DNA of 64,000 nt from Simmondsia chinensis (lineage: Eukaryota; Streptophyta; Magnoliopsida; Caryophyllales; Simmondsiaceae): NCBI GenBank assembly GCA_018398585.1, contig JAGTTD010000001.1, positions 29,581,438-29,645,437 of the forward strand, given 5' to 3'. Under the pieces are notes generated by a model. The model saw only the letters and a program-made list of their open reading frames with translations. It searched no databases and was not told the DNA's origin. Shown piece by piece: positions 10,641-23,020 of the stretch (position 1 is its first letter; each line of letters starts with the position of its first letter). The position numbers and the translations under genes are program-made.

Positions 10641-11455
10641 TCAGACCATACTAAAGCATCTTTTTTAAGATAATTAGTTAATGGCTTAGCCAATACTCCA
10701 TACCCAGCTTATGAACTTCCTGTAATATCCAACCAGCCTAAGAAATCCTCTTAACTGCTTGAGAGTCAGGGGAACAGGCCACTACTTCATAACTTATATC
10801 TTTCTTGGATCTGTTGCCACTCCTTCACTTGAAATGATGTTTCCCAAGCATTCCACGTAGGTCTGGGCAAAAGAGCATTTGGAAAGCTTAGGATACAATT
10901 TATTCTTGCGCACATTTTGAAAAACTTGTCTAAGATGCTTGACATGTAAGTCCAATGAAGGGCTATAAACTAGTATATTGTCAAAGAATACCAACACAAA
11001 TTTCCTCAAGTAAGCCTTAAAAACTTGATTCATCAATGCTTGAAAGGTAGCTAGAGCATTAGTTAATCCAAAAGGCATGACCACAAATTCGTAATGCCAT
11101 GATGTGTTCTAAAGGCAATCTTATGGATTTCCTTGTCCAACACTCTAATTTGGTGATGTCCCTGCCTCATATCCAACTTGGAGTAATATTGAGATCCATT
11201 AAGCTTGTCTAGCAGATCATCAATGACTAGAATTGGATATTTATCCTTGATTTTGAGGAAATTGAGGTGTGTATAATTTATACACATCTGAGAAGACCCA
11301 TCCTTCTTCTTAACAAGGATTATCGGAGAGGCAAAGGGACTATGGCTATGTCTAATGAAATTTGTCTTCAGAATTTTTTCCACCTGCCTTTCAATCTCAC
11401 TTTTATTAGAGTGAGGATATTTATAGGGCCTTAGATTATCTGGATTGGACTTAAC
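10641..11455 (-). pseudogene. Element A reverse transcriptase, main part
   Basis: The segment at 11063-11461 carries [33 protein letters not shown] and KLDMRQGHHQIRV. The segment at 10794-11084 carries [18 protein letters not shown] and VFFDNILVYS. The catalytic FFDD is FFDN here, so one metal-binding Asp is lost. A frameshift near 11070 separates the two. Insertion B (target TTAAC) separates this part from the protease-side end at 15334. Confidence 0.85.
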
Positions 11456-11912
11456 TGTCATGACCCGGGATTTGGGATTAAGTACTAATAGTCCATGGTT
11501 GTAACTAAGTGGTCTAAGTCATTAGTAAGGATAGTATAAGTCATTAGTGAGGATCAATTTAGCTACCTTTTGTGATTGTATTAGTTGTATGGCTCTTGTT
11601 TTGGCTTTAGTATTCTTGTAAGGTAGTTAATATGGTGAGAAGGTTGGGTAAGTAGTTGGTAGTTAATGAATTGTTTAGGTGAAATGCACTAGTCGATATT
11701 TTCTAGCTAACCAACATTGCTAAGAATAATATAAGTAGGATGATCCTGCAATTATAATATTCATTGACGAATATTGAAATTATATTCTTTCTCCCTGATT
11801 CTCTCTACTTCTTATCTATATTCTCTCTATTTCTCATCTGTTTCACTTCTTTTCCCATCTCATACTCTCTTATCCGTAGGTTATAATTCAAGATTTACTT
11901 TGGATCATGACA
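11456..11912 (+). repeat. Element B 5' LTR (457 bp)
   Basis: TGTCATGACCC to CATGACA. It carries AATATAAGTAGG near 11728, a weak TATA-like motif, then a pyrimidine-rich stretch with repeated TCTCATCT near 11790-11870. It ends in an imperfect inverted repeat of about 30 bases (11880-11912). Confidence 0.88.
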
Positions 11913-12372
11913 ATTGGTATCAGAGCTTGTGAATTTGCTTGCAGTTAAGTTGAATTAAGTTCAATTTGATTGCAAAGCATTATATCAAGTTTATAGATAT
12001 CAAACTTGTGATCAGGTTGTGTTTGATCAAGAAATTGTGTTAAATTTTTTAGATTTTCAGATCTTGCTGTATTGAGATTAAAGTTCTACTGTTCAGATTG
12101 ATTGTGATCGAGATTTTAGTTCAAAAGCTTGTTGCTAGTGCAATCTTGCAGCTGACTCTTGTGATCTGGTGATCTTAAACCAGCGACTAAGCTGAAATTA
12201 CATTCGATTCAGCTGATTCCATAGTTCTGAATTTAGGATCTCAACTTCAGTTGAGCAGAGGTGTGGAATTGTTGCTGCAAGTGAGCTGAAGTCCTGACGT
12301 TAATCAGCTGCAGTACACTTTGATTCATTGTTCTTGCGATTGATAACAAACATTGCCTTTGACGTTGCTAAC

Positions 12373-14072
12373 ATGTCTGCAGTGGTTGCTGATAGCTCAA
12401 TTCAGTCAAGGCAATTTGCTCAAGTGCAACAGCTGTTACAAGAGATGCATGATGCAGTGGAGAATCATAACCAATCCGTGAGGCAATTGATATAGTAGCC
12501 TTTCACTGAGAAATGACAGTTAATGAACCAGTTAATGGACCAATGGATAGCAGGAATGTAAGAGCAAATGTAGCAGCAAACTATGGAAACACAAGACAAG
12601 AATAAAGTGGCATCAGTTCAAATTTATGTTATAGATTTAGAGCCTGATCAAGATGATTTGATGCAAGATCAACAACATAATCTGAAGGAGAAAGAACCTT
12701 TTCGAGCTAGTGTGTCAATTTTACAACTTAAGGAAGTTGATCAGCAGCAGATTAATATGCCAATGGAGGATAAAAATTCTGTACAGCAGCTAAATTGCCA
12801 ATCACGGGAGGTCGATCTAGAAGTTCCGTAAAGAACACACAAGTGGTTAAAAGAGTAACAATTCCAGTTAAACTAAGACCTCTTGGTCTAGGGAAGGAGG
12901 AATTTAATGTCACTTAGGAAAGTAAACAACAATCACAGTAGAAAATTGAGCATGAAGAAGAGAAAAACTTAGTTGACAGTGGTGGATTCAGTTGGAACTT
13001 GGGAGCTACAGCTACAAGTCAGGACATTAACATCACACAAGGCCTTGAGACTAAGAGCAGACTTGGTTTGATTGAATTTCAAAAGCTTAGCGCTACAGTG
13101 ATAGCCACAATTCAGAACAAAAGTGTACCATCGCAATCTAAAAAATCACTGAAAGTTGCTGCAAAGGAAGTGCAAGTGGAAATAGAAGTTCTAAGCTTCA
13201 AAATGTTGCATTTGAAGCTGATCTTATAGCCTAAAATTGAGATCAAGTTGGCAATTTGTCTTAGTAGCAAGAAGTGCTTTTCAAGTAAGAAATTAAGAGC
13301 ACTGATGAAGCCAATCTTGGTCTATGAGGGGAGACCTCTTGATTTTCTACTTCTCAAGTCAAATAAAGTGATTTTTGACAAGTTTTATATGCTCAAGAAT
13401 AAGAAATTGAGGCAGCCTAAGTTGGTGATGTGGTTAATAGATAGACTTGGGGCTTGTTCATGGATCAAAGGGACAATTAAGTTGGCAAGGAAAAGGTCGA
13501 ATTCTATCAGTAATGATACAAATTTAGCAAGAAACCTCGGTCTTTTTACCGCAGTACAATCAAATTTAGTAAAGAAACAGGTTGTTACTGCTGCAACATC
13601 TCAATCGGTTGTACATGATGTCTTGTCGAAAGCTTATGTTAGGCAAATCAAAGGCAAAGGGAAACCCCTAAGGGTACAAGCAAAAATGAGACTACCTAAG
13701 TTTCTTTAGCTTATACTCCAACAACATCGTTTGAAACAACAAGTCAGCCTAAGAATTGATTATAAAGGAAATCAAGGATTAAGTGAGGTTCAAGATTATA
13801 TAATGGAAGAGTTGGTGGATGAGTGTGAGTGGTGTGTTGTGACGATCGATCACCTTGATTGCAAGGACCAGAGAGTTTCTGTTGAGAAGTACTATATGAA
13901 AACAAGTGCAATCTCTACTATTGAGCTTGGTCAAGTCAGTAAGGAGGTGGTGAGCAACCCAGGCGCATGCAAACGCAAAGTCATTGCTTGCTGTCTTGAA
14001 GGAAGGCCAGAAGTTCCAAGACCATGGAATTCAAATTTACTTGAATCAATTGAACTGCAGAGACTCTTTTGA
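12373..14072 (+). pseudogene. Element B internal ORF, unknown protein (conserved with H and I)
   Basis: Begins at ATG 12373, about 460 bases after the primer site, where gag starts in the autonomous relatives. The first part (to 12831) is rich in Gln, Glu and Asp and carries several stops. A frame change follows, and from 12999 one frame runs to 14072 with only TAG 13227 and a stop near 13708. The block at about 13160-13530 aligns without gaps to element H 39289-39645: SFKMLHLKLIL, KKCFSSKKLRALMKPI, FLLLKSNKV, QPKLVMWLIDRLGACSWIKG, SNSISND. Roughly half the residues are identical. No zinc knuckle, protease DSG, FFDD or integrase motif is present. I do not recognise the family. Function is unknown; a gag-like or RNA-binding role is only a guess. 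Confidence 0.6.
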
Positions 14073-14895
14073 ATGCAAGAAACAAAGGGCTGTTCAGATA
14101 GGAGCTGAAAGCTTGGCGAAAGACCTGAAATCCTTGTGCTGCAGGCTGTGGGCAGTTAGTTGGGCTACCTTGAGGGTTCAAACTCTGAAAGAATCTCCTT
14201 GGAGTTCAACCATGATATTTGAGGACTTATCTTGGAGGAGTAAAGTTAGAATGTTGCACTGGGAAGCAATTTATAGGTGTTTTTTGTGTACGGTTTACCC
14301 TTAAAGTTAGAAAACGATGCTGGAGAGTGAAGCATAAGTTGGCATTGGTAATTTGGGAAGGATATGATAAGGGAAGAAGAAAATGACCGTTGAGGAAGGA
14401 GTTCAAGGCTGGGCAAAAGATGCCATAGACTATTGTTCTGTCATTGATGCACTAAAAATTATGAAGAGGAAGAAGGAGAATGATATGCAACCTTGTGAGA
14501 ATCATCAAAGGCTCAAGCGTATTCATGCCGTGATCAAAAGTAGTAGGAAATTTGCAGTGAAACCTCTCAAATGGGAGGAGATTTGCTAGCTTTTCTTAAG
14601 TCATGCTGCAGAAACGAAATCAGGACTGCAAGAGGAGTGCTGAAATCGATTGGGAATGGATTTTGGAGAAACTATAGGAGTAGAATTGAGATCCAAAGTT
14701 GTTGCAGTGTACGTACAAGTCAATAAGAAACTTCAAGTTTCGAAGTCAGCATCAATTGTCGAAGCTACAATGCCAGCAACAAGACTAGTTTAACATCAAG
14801 ACAAGGTCATGAGACAAGTTCAACATCAAGGGTTCTTCAAGTCACAACTCTCTACTAAGATTTTTGAGGACAAGAATCTCTAAAGGGGAGAGTAT
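14073..14895 (+). other. Element B 3' internal region
   Basis: Contains short open stretches (for example 14383-14589) that I cannot relate to any family, then the sequence before the polypurine tract. The stem-loop TTTTTGAGGACAAGAATC near 14859-14880 resembles the one before the 3' LTR in the other short-LTR elements. Confidence 0.45.
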
Positions 14896-15328
14896 TGTCA
14901 TGACTTGGGATTTGGGATTAAGTACTAATAGTTCGTGGTTGTAACTAAGTCATTAGTAAGGATAGTATAAGTCATTGGTGAGGATCAATTTAGCTACACT
15001 TTAGGATTGTATTAGCCATATGGCTCTTGTATTGGCTTTAGTAATATGGTGGGAAGGTTGGGTAAGTAGTTGATAGTTAATGAATTGTCTAGATGAAATG
15101 CATTAGTAGATATTTTGCTAGCTAACCGACATTGCTATGAGAAGTATAAGTAGGATGATTTTGCAATTGTAGTATTCATTGATGAATATTGAAATATCTC
15201 TTCTTTCTCCCTCATTCTCTCCACTTCTCATCTGTATTCTCTTTATGGCTCATCTATTTCACTTCTTTTCTCATATCATACTCTCTTATCCTTAGGTTAT
15301 GATTCAAGATTTACCTTAGATCATGACA
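14896..15328 (+). repeat. Element B 3' LTR (433 bp)
   Basis: TGTCATGACTT to CATGACA, colinear with 11456-11912 apart from two short deletions and scattered substitutions. It ends in an inverted repeat beginning GTTATGATTCAAG, and is followed by TTAAC. Confidence 0.88.
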
Positions 15329-15333
15329 TTAAC

Positions 15334-15957
15334 CTTGAGAGGAATAGCATGATCAAAAACCCTCTTAGGGGGCAATGTAGTTGGCTTTGTAAACAAATCT
15401 TCATACTCTTGTAACAATCTACCAGTAGAAGGATCAGAATTGACCTGAGCTGTCTCAGGAACAGCACTAATGAAAAAGAGTTGCCCAATCCACGGATATT
15501 TTCCCTTCCTAACCACCTTTTCCTGCTTTATCCCTTTCATCATTTGTAGTTGTCCACGCTCCATAATTCCTTGTAATGTCACACTATGGCCCTCTCTTTC
15601 AAAAAATACAGACAATTAAGCGAAATCAAGGACCAAGGGGCTAATGGTTTTCATCCAATCCACCCCTAAAACCATATCACAACCTCCCAACTTAAGCACT
15701 CTGAAGTTGTACTCAAATTGGTGTCCTTACATCTTCCAGCAGAACCCTTTGCATTTCATCTGTGTTATCATTGAATTTCCATCAGCAGCAGTTATAGTTA
15801 AAGGGCTGGTCTTGATCATCTCATGCCCCACCAACTTCAGTACTTTTGGATCCACAAAACTATGCATGCTTCCACTGTCTATCAATATCAGTATGTGCTT
15901 ATGACCAATCTCTCTTTTGATTCTTATTGTGTTGTGGGAACCATTTCTAGTTACAGC
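15334..15957 (-). pseudogene. Element A protease and start of RT
   Basis: Right to left: the aspartic protease motif LILIDSGSMHSFVDPK at about 15835-15890, GGCDMVLGVDWMKTISP near 15640-15690, then PPKRVFDHAIPLK at about 15334-15375 leading into the RT interrupted by B. A stop falls near 15617. The protease would have cut the gag-pol polyprotein. Confidence 0.82.
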
Positions 15958-16813
15958 TCATACTGAAATTTCCATTTCATCATCCTGAAAGTCCTCTTGA
16001 ACTTCTCCTCCTTGATCACTGACACCATCCTCACCTTTGTGAATCTCATTGTCATTATAAGCCTCAGCTCGAGTGACTACCATTAGAAGCTTTGGATTAC
16101 ACTTATGACCAAGGAAATACCTCTGATTACACTTCAAACACAACCTCTGGTTTTTCTTTTCCTCCAAACTTAAGGCTCTTGGACCATTAGTAGGCGTTGT
16201 CTGCTGAGCAAAGGATAATTGAGGAGCCTTGGTCCTCTGTCCATCAGAACTAGCAGAGACCGTAGCTTCCATTAAATTTGCCTTGAAGAAAGCCTTAGTC
16301 AATGTCTCCGGATTCAATGCCTTTACCAGATTCTTAATTCTTGGCTTGAAAACACTTATGAAGCTTGATACATAGTAAGATTCCTTGGCTCCGAGGTTCA
16401 CTGTCATCATTCTAGCCCTCAGATTCTCCAAGCGAGTCATATACTCCCTCACTGAAGTCATTTGGGCCAGTTTCTTGAAGTGATCTATCACATCACCAGG
16501 ATCCTCTTCCCCATGTCTTTCATGAAGTTCATCCACGAACTCAGTCTAAGTCAAGGTTGGATTGTTGCAAATCAAACTGTAGTACCAAACCTCCTAATTT
16601 TCATGTAAACATACTACAGCTAAAAAGACAGAATTGAAAGTATCTTTCACACCTCCTAATCCAGGACTGAGGTTGCTTTCCATCAAACAGTTTAATTTCA
16701 ACACGTGGCTGTCTAAATCCATTGCTTCTACCACTAACTATTCCATTCTCACTAGCTCCTAGGGGCTGAGGTTGCAAAATACCTGGAGGTCTATCATGTT
16801 CACTAGCAGTTGA
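15958..16813 (-). pseudogene. Element A gag, C-terminal two thirds
   Basis: The retrotransposon gag domain lies at about 16250-16640 (DVIDHFKKLAQ, VREYMTRLENLRARM, SYYVSSFISVFKPRIKNLVKAL). It is followed by the zinc knuckle CLKCNQRYFLGHKC at about 16095-16140, spaced C-X2-C-X7-H-X-C. Acidic residues follow before the protease. A stop near 16547 breaks it. Insertion C removes contact with the N-terminus at 31185. Confidence 0.85.
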
Positions 16814-16818
16814 CAGTA

Positions 16819-16934
16819 TGTTAAGCCTCTAGTTGAACTAGAGGTCTAACCTTGTGAACGAGAGAGTTTAGATGAGAAAAGAAGTGAAGGAGATGAGAAA
16901 CTAGAGAGAGAATTAGATGAGAGAGAAAATATCT
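16819..16934 (-). repeat. Element C 3' LTR, left piece
   Basis: Matches 30751-30870. It begins with the inverted repeat TTAAGCCTCTAGTT...AACTAGAGGTCTAA (16820-16850) and breaks off at AATATCT where D enters. The rest resumes at 25446 after a gap of about 59 bases. Confidence 0.85.
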
Positions 16935-17312
16935 TGTTAAACCTCTAGATAAATCTTGAAATTTAACCTTATGAGAGAGAGTGTAGATGAGAAGAGAAGT
17001 GAAGGAGATGAGAAATATAGAGAGAATTAGATGAGAGAAAGAAGGATCTCAAAAGAGATTAGGTTGAATTTTCATTGAATGCCTTCCAATTACACATGAA
17101 CTAACTACTTATATGAATCAAGATACAATGGACTGGGACCACTAGCCTCAACCGACTTACCTAACTAGTAGCTAACATTGACCAGTTCTTGACCCAACCG
17201 AAACAACTACCTTCAATACTAGTTTGGCGCCAAAACTACCAATTCAAAATATAAGCTATTACAACTCAACAATTAAGCCTTATTACATCACAATTGACTT
17301 AGAATCATAACA
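16935..17312 (-). repeat. Element D 3' LTR (378 bp)
   Basis: TGTTAAACCTC to AATCATAACA. The terminal inverted repeat is GTTAAACCTCTAGAT against ATCTTGAAATTTAAC (16936-16967). The polypurine region follows, and the stem-loop CATTCTTG/CAAGAATG lies at about 17329-17348 on the minus strand. Confidence 0.88.
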
Positions 17313-17487
17313 ATCCCTTTTCCTTGAAAACATTCTTGTCCTCAAGAATGAAAAGAAGGAAATTGGCTCAACAAAAGTTGTCTTTCCTCCTAAGTAGTGA
17401 ATGACTCATCCAAATTGCTCCAAGACACTCGAACCTCTAGTCTGCTTGGGCTAACAGTTTGCTTCTGCCGGGATTCCACTATAGCTG
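17313..17487 (-). pseudogene. Element D pol tail, distal part
   Basis: The end of the chromodomain-like tail, broken by stops, between the D polypurine tract and insertion F. It joins 19814 onward across the AGCTG duplication. Confidence 0.6.
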
Positions 17488-17839
17488 TGTTATGATTCTC
17501 ATAATAGGGGGCATATGAAATAGAATGTAAATGTAATAAGTAGCGTGAGCCTTGGATAAGTCATGTAATAAGTGATGTATGTTAGTCTAGTTAGTTAAGG
17601 TCGGTTATGCCTTGCTCTTAGTAGTCAAGTATGGTTGTTTAGGCATGGGTTAAAATTCTATATAATGGATCATGTCATGTTAGTAGTACAAATAGCAAGG
17701 CACTAGTTTGTAAACTCATTCATTCAATCAAATAAAAATATCTTTTGATATTATTCTTTCTCTCATCTAACTCTTTCTCTAATTCTCATCTCCTTTCACT
17801 TCTCTTCTCATCTAACTCTATTTTATCCTAGTTCAACAA
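17488..17839 (+). repeat. Element F 5' LTR, 3' end deleted
   Basis: Colinear with 19418-19780, then stops after CTAGTTCA, exactly at the base of the terminal inverted repeat present in the other copy. CT-rich repeats of TCTCATCT type occupy 17755-17825. Confidence 0.85.
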
Positions 17840-19417
17840 AGGTGAAGCATTTTTTCTGTACAAGCAATTAAGTTGATGGAGGTGTACAAATTCAGTAATG
17901 TGCTGGAGCAGAATTCTGGTCAGACCAAACTCAGTACAATGGATGCTTATTTTGATGTATATGAGGAAGAAGTGGCCAGCAACTGGTGTTCTCAGCCAAG
18001 AAATTGTATTATTCAAGCCAAGAATAAGGAGTATATGCTTAAGATACATTCTTATGTGCGTCCTCCTGAAGTTATGTGGCTTGGTGGTTGGTTTGATTTT
18101 GGAACACGAAGGTTTATGGTTAAAAATTCAGAACTGTTGCAGTATTTGATCCAATTGTAGGCTTTTGGTTCTATTATGGTCTGTTGTGTGGGTTTTGAAT
18201 GGAAGAATCAAATGCATAAGTTCCAGTATCTTCTGAATGTTTTGATCAAGGAGACCAATAAGAAATCAACATCAATTCTAGCTGAAAATATTCTACATTT
18301 CTGCATTAAAGATCAGGACAGATCTTATCTTGTTCTGAAATTAATCTCAGCAATTTTGAAGTGTCAAATGTGTCCTGATTTGATATTCATCCTTAAGTCT
18401 ATTGAAAGGAAATCAATGCCAGCTCACTTAAAGCAAGAATGGTGGCTGGAAAAGCTGATAATTCAAGGTTTTTTGGAAGGAGATAGATGCAGCAACTTGT
18501 CTGAATGTAAAAAGTTATAGATGTTTACAATATAATTCAAAGTGGCTGCTGACAATGCTTAGAGAATTACATTTCCTTCACTATCAGCAGTAAATGAGTT
18601 GCTCAAATGGAGTGTGATTGGTGCTATTATGACTTTGGGAAGATGTATTAACTTGTTCGCATCAAGAAGCCTCCATATGGACAAGGATCGAGCTGAAATC
18701 TGTCCGCAGCTATGTGGTGTCACGGTTATACACTGCTGAGTTCTTGAAGTCTGCAGCACAACATGTGGAATTGGAAAACAATCAAGAGTATGTTAAGCTT
18801 GGTCTGATATGGTTTAGTAAGTGGATGTTTAAGCAATACAAATTTTGGATAAGATCCAAGATGAAATGGTGGCAGCTGCATTATTTTGGGGTCTCAATGT
18901 GTTTTATCACCAAGATCAAGATATGGGGTTGTTTTAGCTACAATTTGGAATTTCTTCAAGCAGATTTTGATACTTGGTTCACTTGGTTTGAGTTTGGAAG
19001 ACCTCCAGATGAGTGTTCTTCATCAGATGCAAGCTCAGATAGCAGGATTTGGGGCTGGAGTACTTCAGAATCTACATCCTATAATGTTCTACTGCTGCTG
19101 TAATATTTCAGTAAGCTAGAGGCTCTCTTCAGCTCCAAATTCAGCAAGGAATCCACTTGGTTTCGCTGCAATTCAGAGTCAGTGGTGTTCAAAGACTTCA
19201 TATGTGGTCTTATGGGTTTATCGACATTCCAATTCTGTTGTACAACATATTACAAGCAGGATTTCAGATGTATTGATGTGTTTGTGGTCCTCTACAGCAG
19301 TAACTTGATTGACACTTCACACAAGAAGCTCATTCATTCCTCCCACATAAACATTGATCTTCAAGTTCAACTCCCTTCTTGATTCTTGAGGGCAAGAATC
19401 TCTTAAGGGGGGAGTAT
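17840..19417 (+). pseudogene. Element F internal ORFs, unknown
   Basis: Three open stretches follow each other on the plus strand: 17873-18160, 18176-18520 and 18714-19103. The second is Lys- and Leu-rich (LKLISAILKCQMCPDLIFI, HLKQEWWLEKLIIQGFLEG). The third is Trp- and Phe-rich. Stops and frame changes separate them. None resembles gag, protease, RT, integrase or a host protein I know, and I could not align them with the block shared by B, H and I. They may be another part of the same kind of ORF or captured sequence. Confidence 0.4.
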
Positions 19418-19808
19418 TGTTATGATTCTCACAATAAGGGGGCATATGAAATAGAATGTAAATGTAATAAGTAGCGTGAGCCTTGGTTAAGTCATGCAAT
19501 AAGTGATGTATGTTAGTCTAGTTAGTTAAGGTTGGTTATGCCTTGCTCTTAGTAGTCAAGTATGGCTATTTAGGCATGGCGGTTTAGGCATCGGTTAGAA
19601 TTCTACGTAATGGATCATGTCACGTTAGTAGTATAAATAGCATGGCACTAGTTTGTAAACTCATTCATTCAATCAAATACAAATATCTTTTGATATTATT
19701 CTTTCTCTCATCTAACTCTTTCTCTAATTCTCATCTCCTTTCACTTCTCTTTTCATCTAACTCTCTTTTATCCTAGTTCATGATCCGAGATTGATTCGGG
19801 ACATAACA
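19418..19808 (+). repeat. Element F 3' LTR (391 bp)
   Basis: TGTTATGATTC to GACATAACA. It carries TAGTATAAATAGC near 19629-19641, a good TATA box; the 5' copy reads TACAAATAGC. The CT-rich tract follows, and it ends in an imperfect inverted repeat GTTCATGATCC...GGGACATAAC. Confidence 0.88.
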
Positions 19809-19813
19809 AGCTG

Positions 19814-20960
19814 CAGGTTGCAGAATCAATGATCCATTGGAACCGACCTCCATAGGTGATGATGAGGGACTTTTGCCTTGCTTGACCAGCTTTTTAAGAA
19901 GAGAAACATGAAAAACGGGATGTATATGGAAGCTCATGCTTGTATGCCACTTTCCCAATCCTTTCCAAGAATTTATAAGGTCCAAGGAACCTCACACAAA
20001 GCTTAAAATTCTTCCTCACAACAGCTGTGGACTGCCTATGAGGCTGCAATTTCAAGTAAACCATGTCTCCCACATCAAAATTTCTATCCACTCTCTTCTG
20101 GTCAGCTTACAACTTCATCCGAGCTTGTGATTAATGGAGATTATCCTTCAAAAGTGGCATTAGATGCCTCCTTTGCTGCATTAACTCAGTAACCTCTGCC
20201 ACATGTGAAACAACTCCTTGCAACATCAAAGGAGTTGGTGGATCATACCCATGCAATTCTTTAAATGAAGTAGTGCCTAAAGAAACATGAAAATGAGTAT
20301 TGTACCAATACTCAGCCAACGACAGCCACCTTTCCCATACCTTGGGATGGCTCAACACCATACTTCTAAGATATTGCTCAATACATTGATTGACCATTTC
20401 AGTTTGGCCATCAGTTTGTGGATGGTAAGATGAGCTAAGGGCCAAGGTAGTTCCCAACAAGCTAAACAACTCCTTCCAAAAATGGCTTGTGAAGAGCTTG
20501 TCCCTATCAAAGATTACAGATTGAGGCAACCCATGTAACTTGTAAATGTTGTCAAGAACACACGAGCCAATTTCTCAGCTGATACAGGCCGAGCTAGAGC
20601 AATGAAGTGGCTGAACTTGGATAACCGATCAACTACTACCCAAATCACCTCTTTTCTCTCTGATTTAGGCAATCCTTCAATGAAATCCATGCTTATGTTT
20701 TGCCATATACCATCTAGAACAAGCAATGACTGAAGAAGCCCTTGATATCAATGATCTCCAAGCTTAGTTTACTGACATGCTTAACAACTTTGCACAAAAT
20801 ATGTCACTGCCTTCTTTAATCCAGGTCAACTAAAATGAGCCTTGATCCTTTGGTATGCTCCTTCAACTCGGGAGTGGCCTCCCCATGCTGAATCGTGTGA
20901 AGCACTAATAACTTGGTGTCTGAGATCAGTGGAAGTCCCAATATACAGCTTCCCCTTAAA
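19814..20960 (-). pseudogene. Element D integrase and proximal tail
   Basis: Right to left: a zinc-finger region with stops (20740-20960), core start ISMDFIEGLPKS (about 20670-20705), IFDRDKLFTSHFW (about 20475-20515), TDGQTEMVNQ with the Glu (about 20390-20420), then GDMVYLKLQPHRQ (20035-20075) and a fused tail. The three DDE residues are visible but in different frames. Stops lie at about 20130 and in the zinc finger. Confidence 0.84.
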
Positions 20961-21568
20961 TTCTGATAATGCCTTTAGCCACTGTCATTTCTGCACCAGA
21001 AGTTTAAGTTGTTTGCCTTGCCAACGCTGAAAGCTGCTATGCATTCTTGTGCAAAAGGATCATTCATATAGGACTGATGTATCTCTTCCATCCAAGCAGT
21101 TACAATCACCGAAAGAGCCCTACAAGAGCCCTGTTCACAGCCCTACAATCTGCGTGACAGTGCATCAGCAGCAGCATTTTTCTTTCCCTTCTTGTACTCA
21201 ATGTCATAATCAAGACCCAACATCTTCATGTGCCCTTTCCTCTAAATCCTAGTGACAATTTTCTATTCTAAGAGATGTTTTAGGCTTTAGTGATCAGTCT
21301 TGATTGTAAAATGGTATCCATCTAAGTAATGTCTCAAGCTCTCCACAGCAAGCAAGATAGCGAGATACTCCTTTTCATATGTGGAACGTGCTAGATGTTG
21401 ACTACTTAAGGCTTGGCGGAGATAAGCTATAGGCCTTCCTTTCTGAGACAACACTGGCCCAATACCATTCCCACAAGCATCAATCTCCAATATGAACCCC
21501 AAGGTGAAATCAGGCATGGCTAACACAGGTGCTTTACACGTTGCAGATTTAAGAGTTTCAAATGCCAC
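20961..21568 (-). pseudogene. Element D RNase H and spacer
   Basis: The stretch at 21287-21568 carries ILEIDACGNGIG (first Asp), STYEKEYLAILLAVE (Glu) and IKTDH (second Asp). After a stop it continues to the ADALSRR region near 21165. The spacer to integrase follows. Confidence 0.84.
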
Positions 21569-22440
21569 TTAAGCTTCATCTGACCACTTGAAGGCATCTT
21601 TCTTCAATAAATCTGTTAGAGGCTTAGCTATAGCTCCACGCTTAGCCACAAACTTCAAATAATATCCAGGCAAACCCAAAAATCCTCTTAGTTGCTTCAA
21701 GGTAACCGGAACAGGCCAATCTCTCATTGCTTGGACTTTAGAAGGATCAGTAGAAACTCCCTCAAGCGATATCACATGGCCAAGATACTCTAAATGAGTC
21801 TGTGCAAAGAAACATTTGGCCAATTTAGCATACAACTTGTGCTTGCCCATGACAAAGAATACTTCCCTCAAGTGCTTCAAATATTCTTCAAAGAAGGCTC
21901 TATAAATCAGGATGTCATCGAAGAACACCAATACAAACTTCCTTAAGAACTGTTTGAAGACATCATTCATGAGAGCCTAAAAGGTAACTGGAGCATTTGT
22001 CAATCCCAATGGCATAACTACAAACTCAAAGTGTCCATGATGTGCTCTGAATGCAGTCTTATACACATCTTGCTCCATTACTCTGATTTGGTGATAGCCC
22101 TACTGTAGATCAAGCTTAGAAAAGACTTGTGCTCCATGTAACTCATCAAGCAAGTCGTCTATAACTGGTATGGGAAACTTATCCTTCACTATCATAGAGT
22201 TGAGCTTCCTGTAATTAATACACATTCTTACTCTGCCATCCTTTTTCTTGACAAGAATGACTGGAGAAGCAAAGGGACTATGACTTTGTCTTATGATGCT
22301 TGTCTTGAGCAATTCATCCACTTGTTTCTCAATTTCTGTCGTACGAGCATGAGGATACTTGTATGGTCTAAGCTTTACTGGCTCTACATCAGATTTGAGA
22401 GGGATAGCATGATCTAAACTTCTCTTAGGAGGTAAAGATT
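21569..22440 (-). pseudogene. Element D reverse transcriptase
   Basis: LRPYKYPHARTTEIEKQV (about 22320-22375), [15 protein letters not shown] (about 22240-22290), [20 protein letters not shown], and [11 protein letters not shown] near 21900-21935 with both catalytic Asp present. Stops fall near 22099 and 21971, the latter at a position that is Gln in relatives. Confidence 0.87.
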
Positions 22441-23020
22441 TAGGCAGTTCAAACAATTCCTCAAATTCCTTTACCACTGCTTGCACTTCAAGCTGAGCAA
22501 TCTTCACAACCTCAAATGGTGATATTACAAATAACTGTCCTACCCACTGGTAGGCACATTTCTTGAATCCTTTTTTTAACTTCTGTCCTTTCATAATTTA
22601 CAATTGAGCTTGATCTGCCATTCCTTGCAAAGGGACTTTTGAACCTTGAATGTGAAAAGAAATTGTCAATTTAGCAAAATCAAATAGAACTGGACTATAG
22701 GACCTCATCCAATCAATCCCAAGTACCATTTCACATCCTCCCAAAGGCAAAATCCTGAAATCATACCCAAACTTGCGATCTTGCATAAACCATTAGAATC
22801 TTTGGCACTTGTTCTGGGTCATCACTGAATTTCCATCGGCTATTGTCACTGCTAGAGGATGTGGGTGCTCAACCACTTTGGGTTCAATGAAGCTGTGGGT
22901 GCTCCCACTGTTAATAAGGATGATGATAGATCTCTTCCCTGCCTTTCCCTTGATGCAGATTGTGTTGTGTGTTCCATTACCAGTCAAGGCCTTCATGGAA
23001 ATTCGAACTTCATCATCAAC
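22441..23020 (-). pseudogene. Element D protease
   Basis: The active site reads ILINSGSTHSF near 22895-22930: the catalytic Asp of DSG is Asn. Downstream GGCEMVLGIDWMRSYSP (about 22700-22750) and the linker to RT follow. Asp-to-Asn is one G-to-A change and inactivates an aspartic protease. Confidence 0.83.

Larger units (their letters stand above)
11456..15328 (+). mobile_element. Element B: non-autonomous LTR retrotransposon
   Basis: 3873 bp with LTRs 11456-11912 and 14896-15328, primer site TTGGTATCAGAGC at 11914, polypurine tract GGGGAGAGTAT at 14885-14895 and an exact TTAAC duplication (11451-11455, 15329-15333). The 2983-bp interior has no protease, RT, RNase H or integrase motif in any frame. 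It must therefore have been moved by proteins supplied in trans, probably from a relative with similar termini. Its interior encodes a protein block shared with H and I. Confidence 0.9.
17488..19808 (+). mobile_element. Element F: non-autonomous LTR retrotransposon, internally deleted
   Basis: 2321 bp with an exact AGCTG duplication (17483-17487, 19809-19813). The right LTR is 19418-19808. The left LTR (17488 to about 17839) lacks its last 28 or so bases, and the primer site and leader are also gone, so this copy could not start reverse transcription. The polypurine tract GGGGGGAGTAT is at 19407-19417. The interior lacks gag-pol motifs. Confidence 0.88.

Noticed and set aside
17840..19417. 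Element F interior as a captured host gene with introns
   Set aside because: No recognised protein, no convincing splice pattern; kept as unknown retrotransposon interior.
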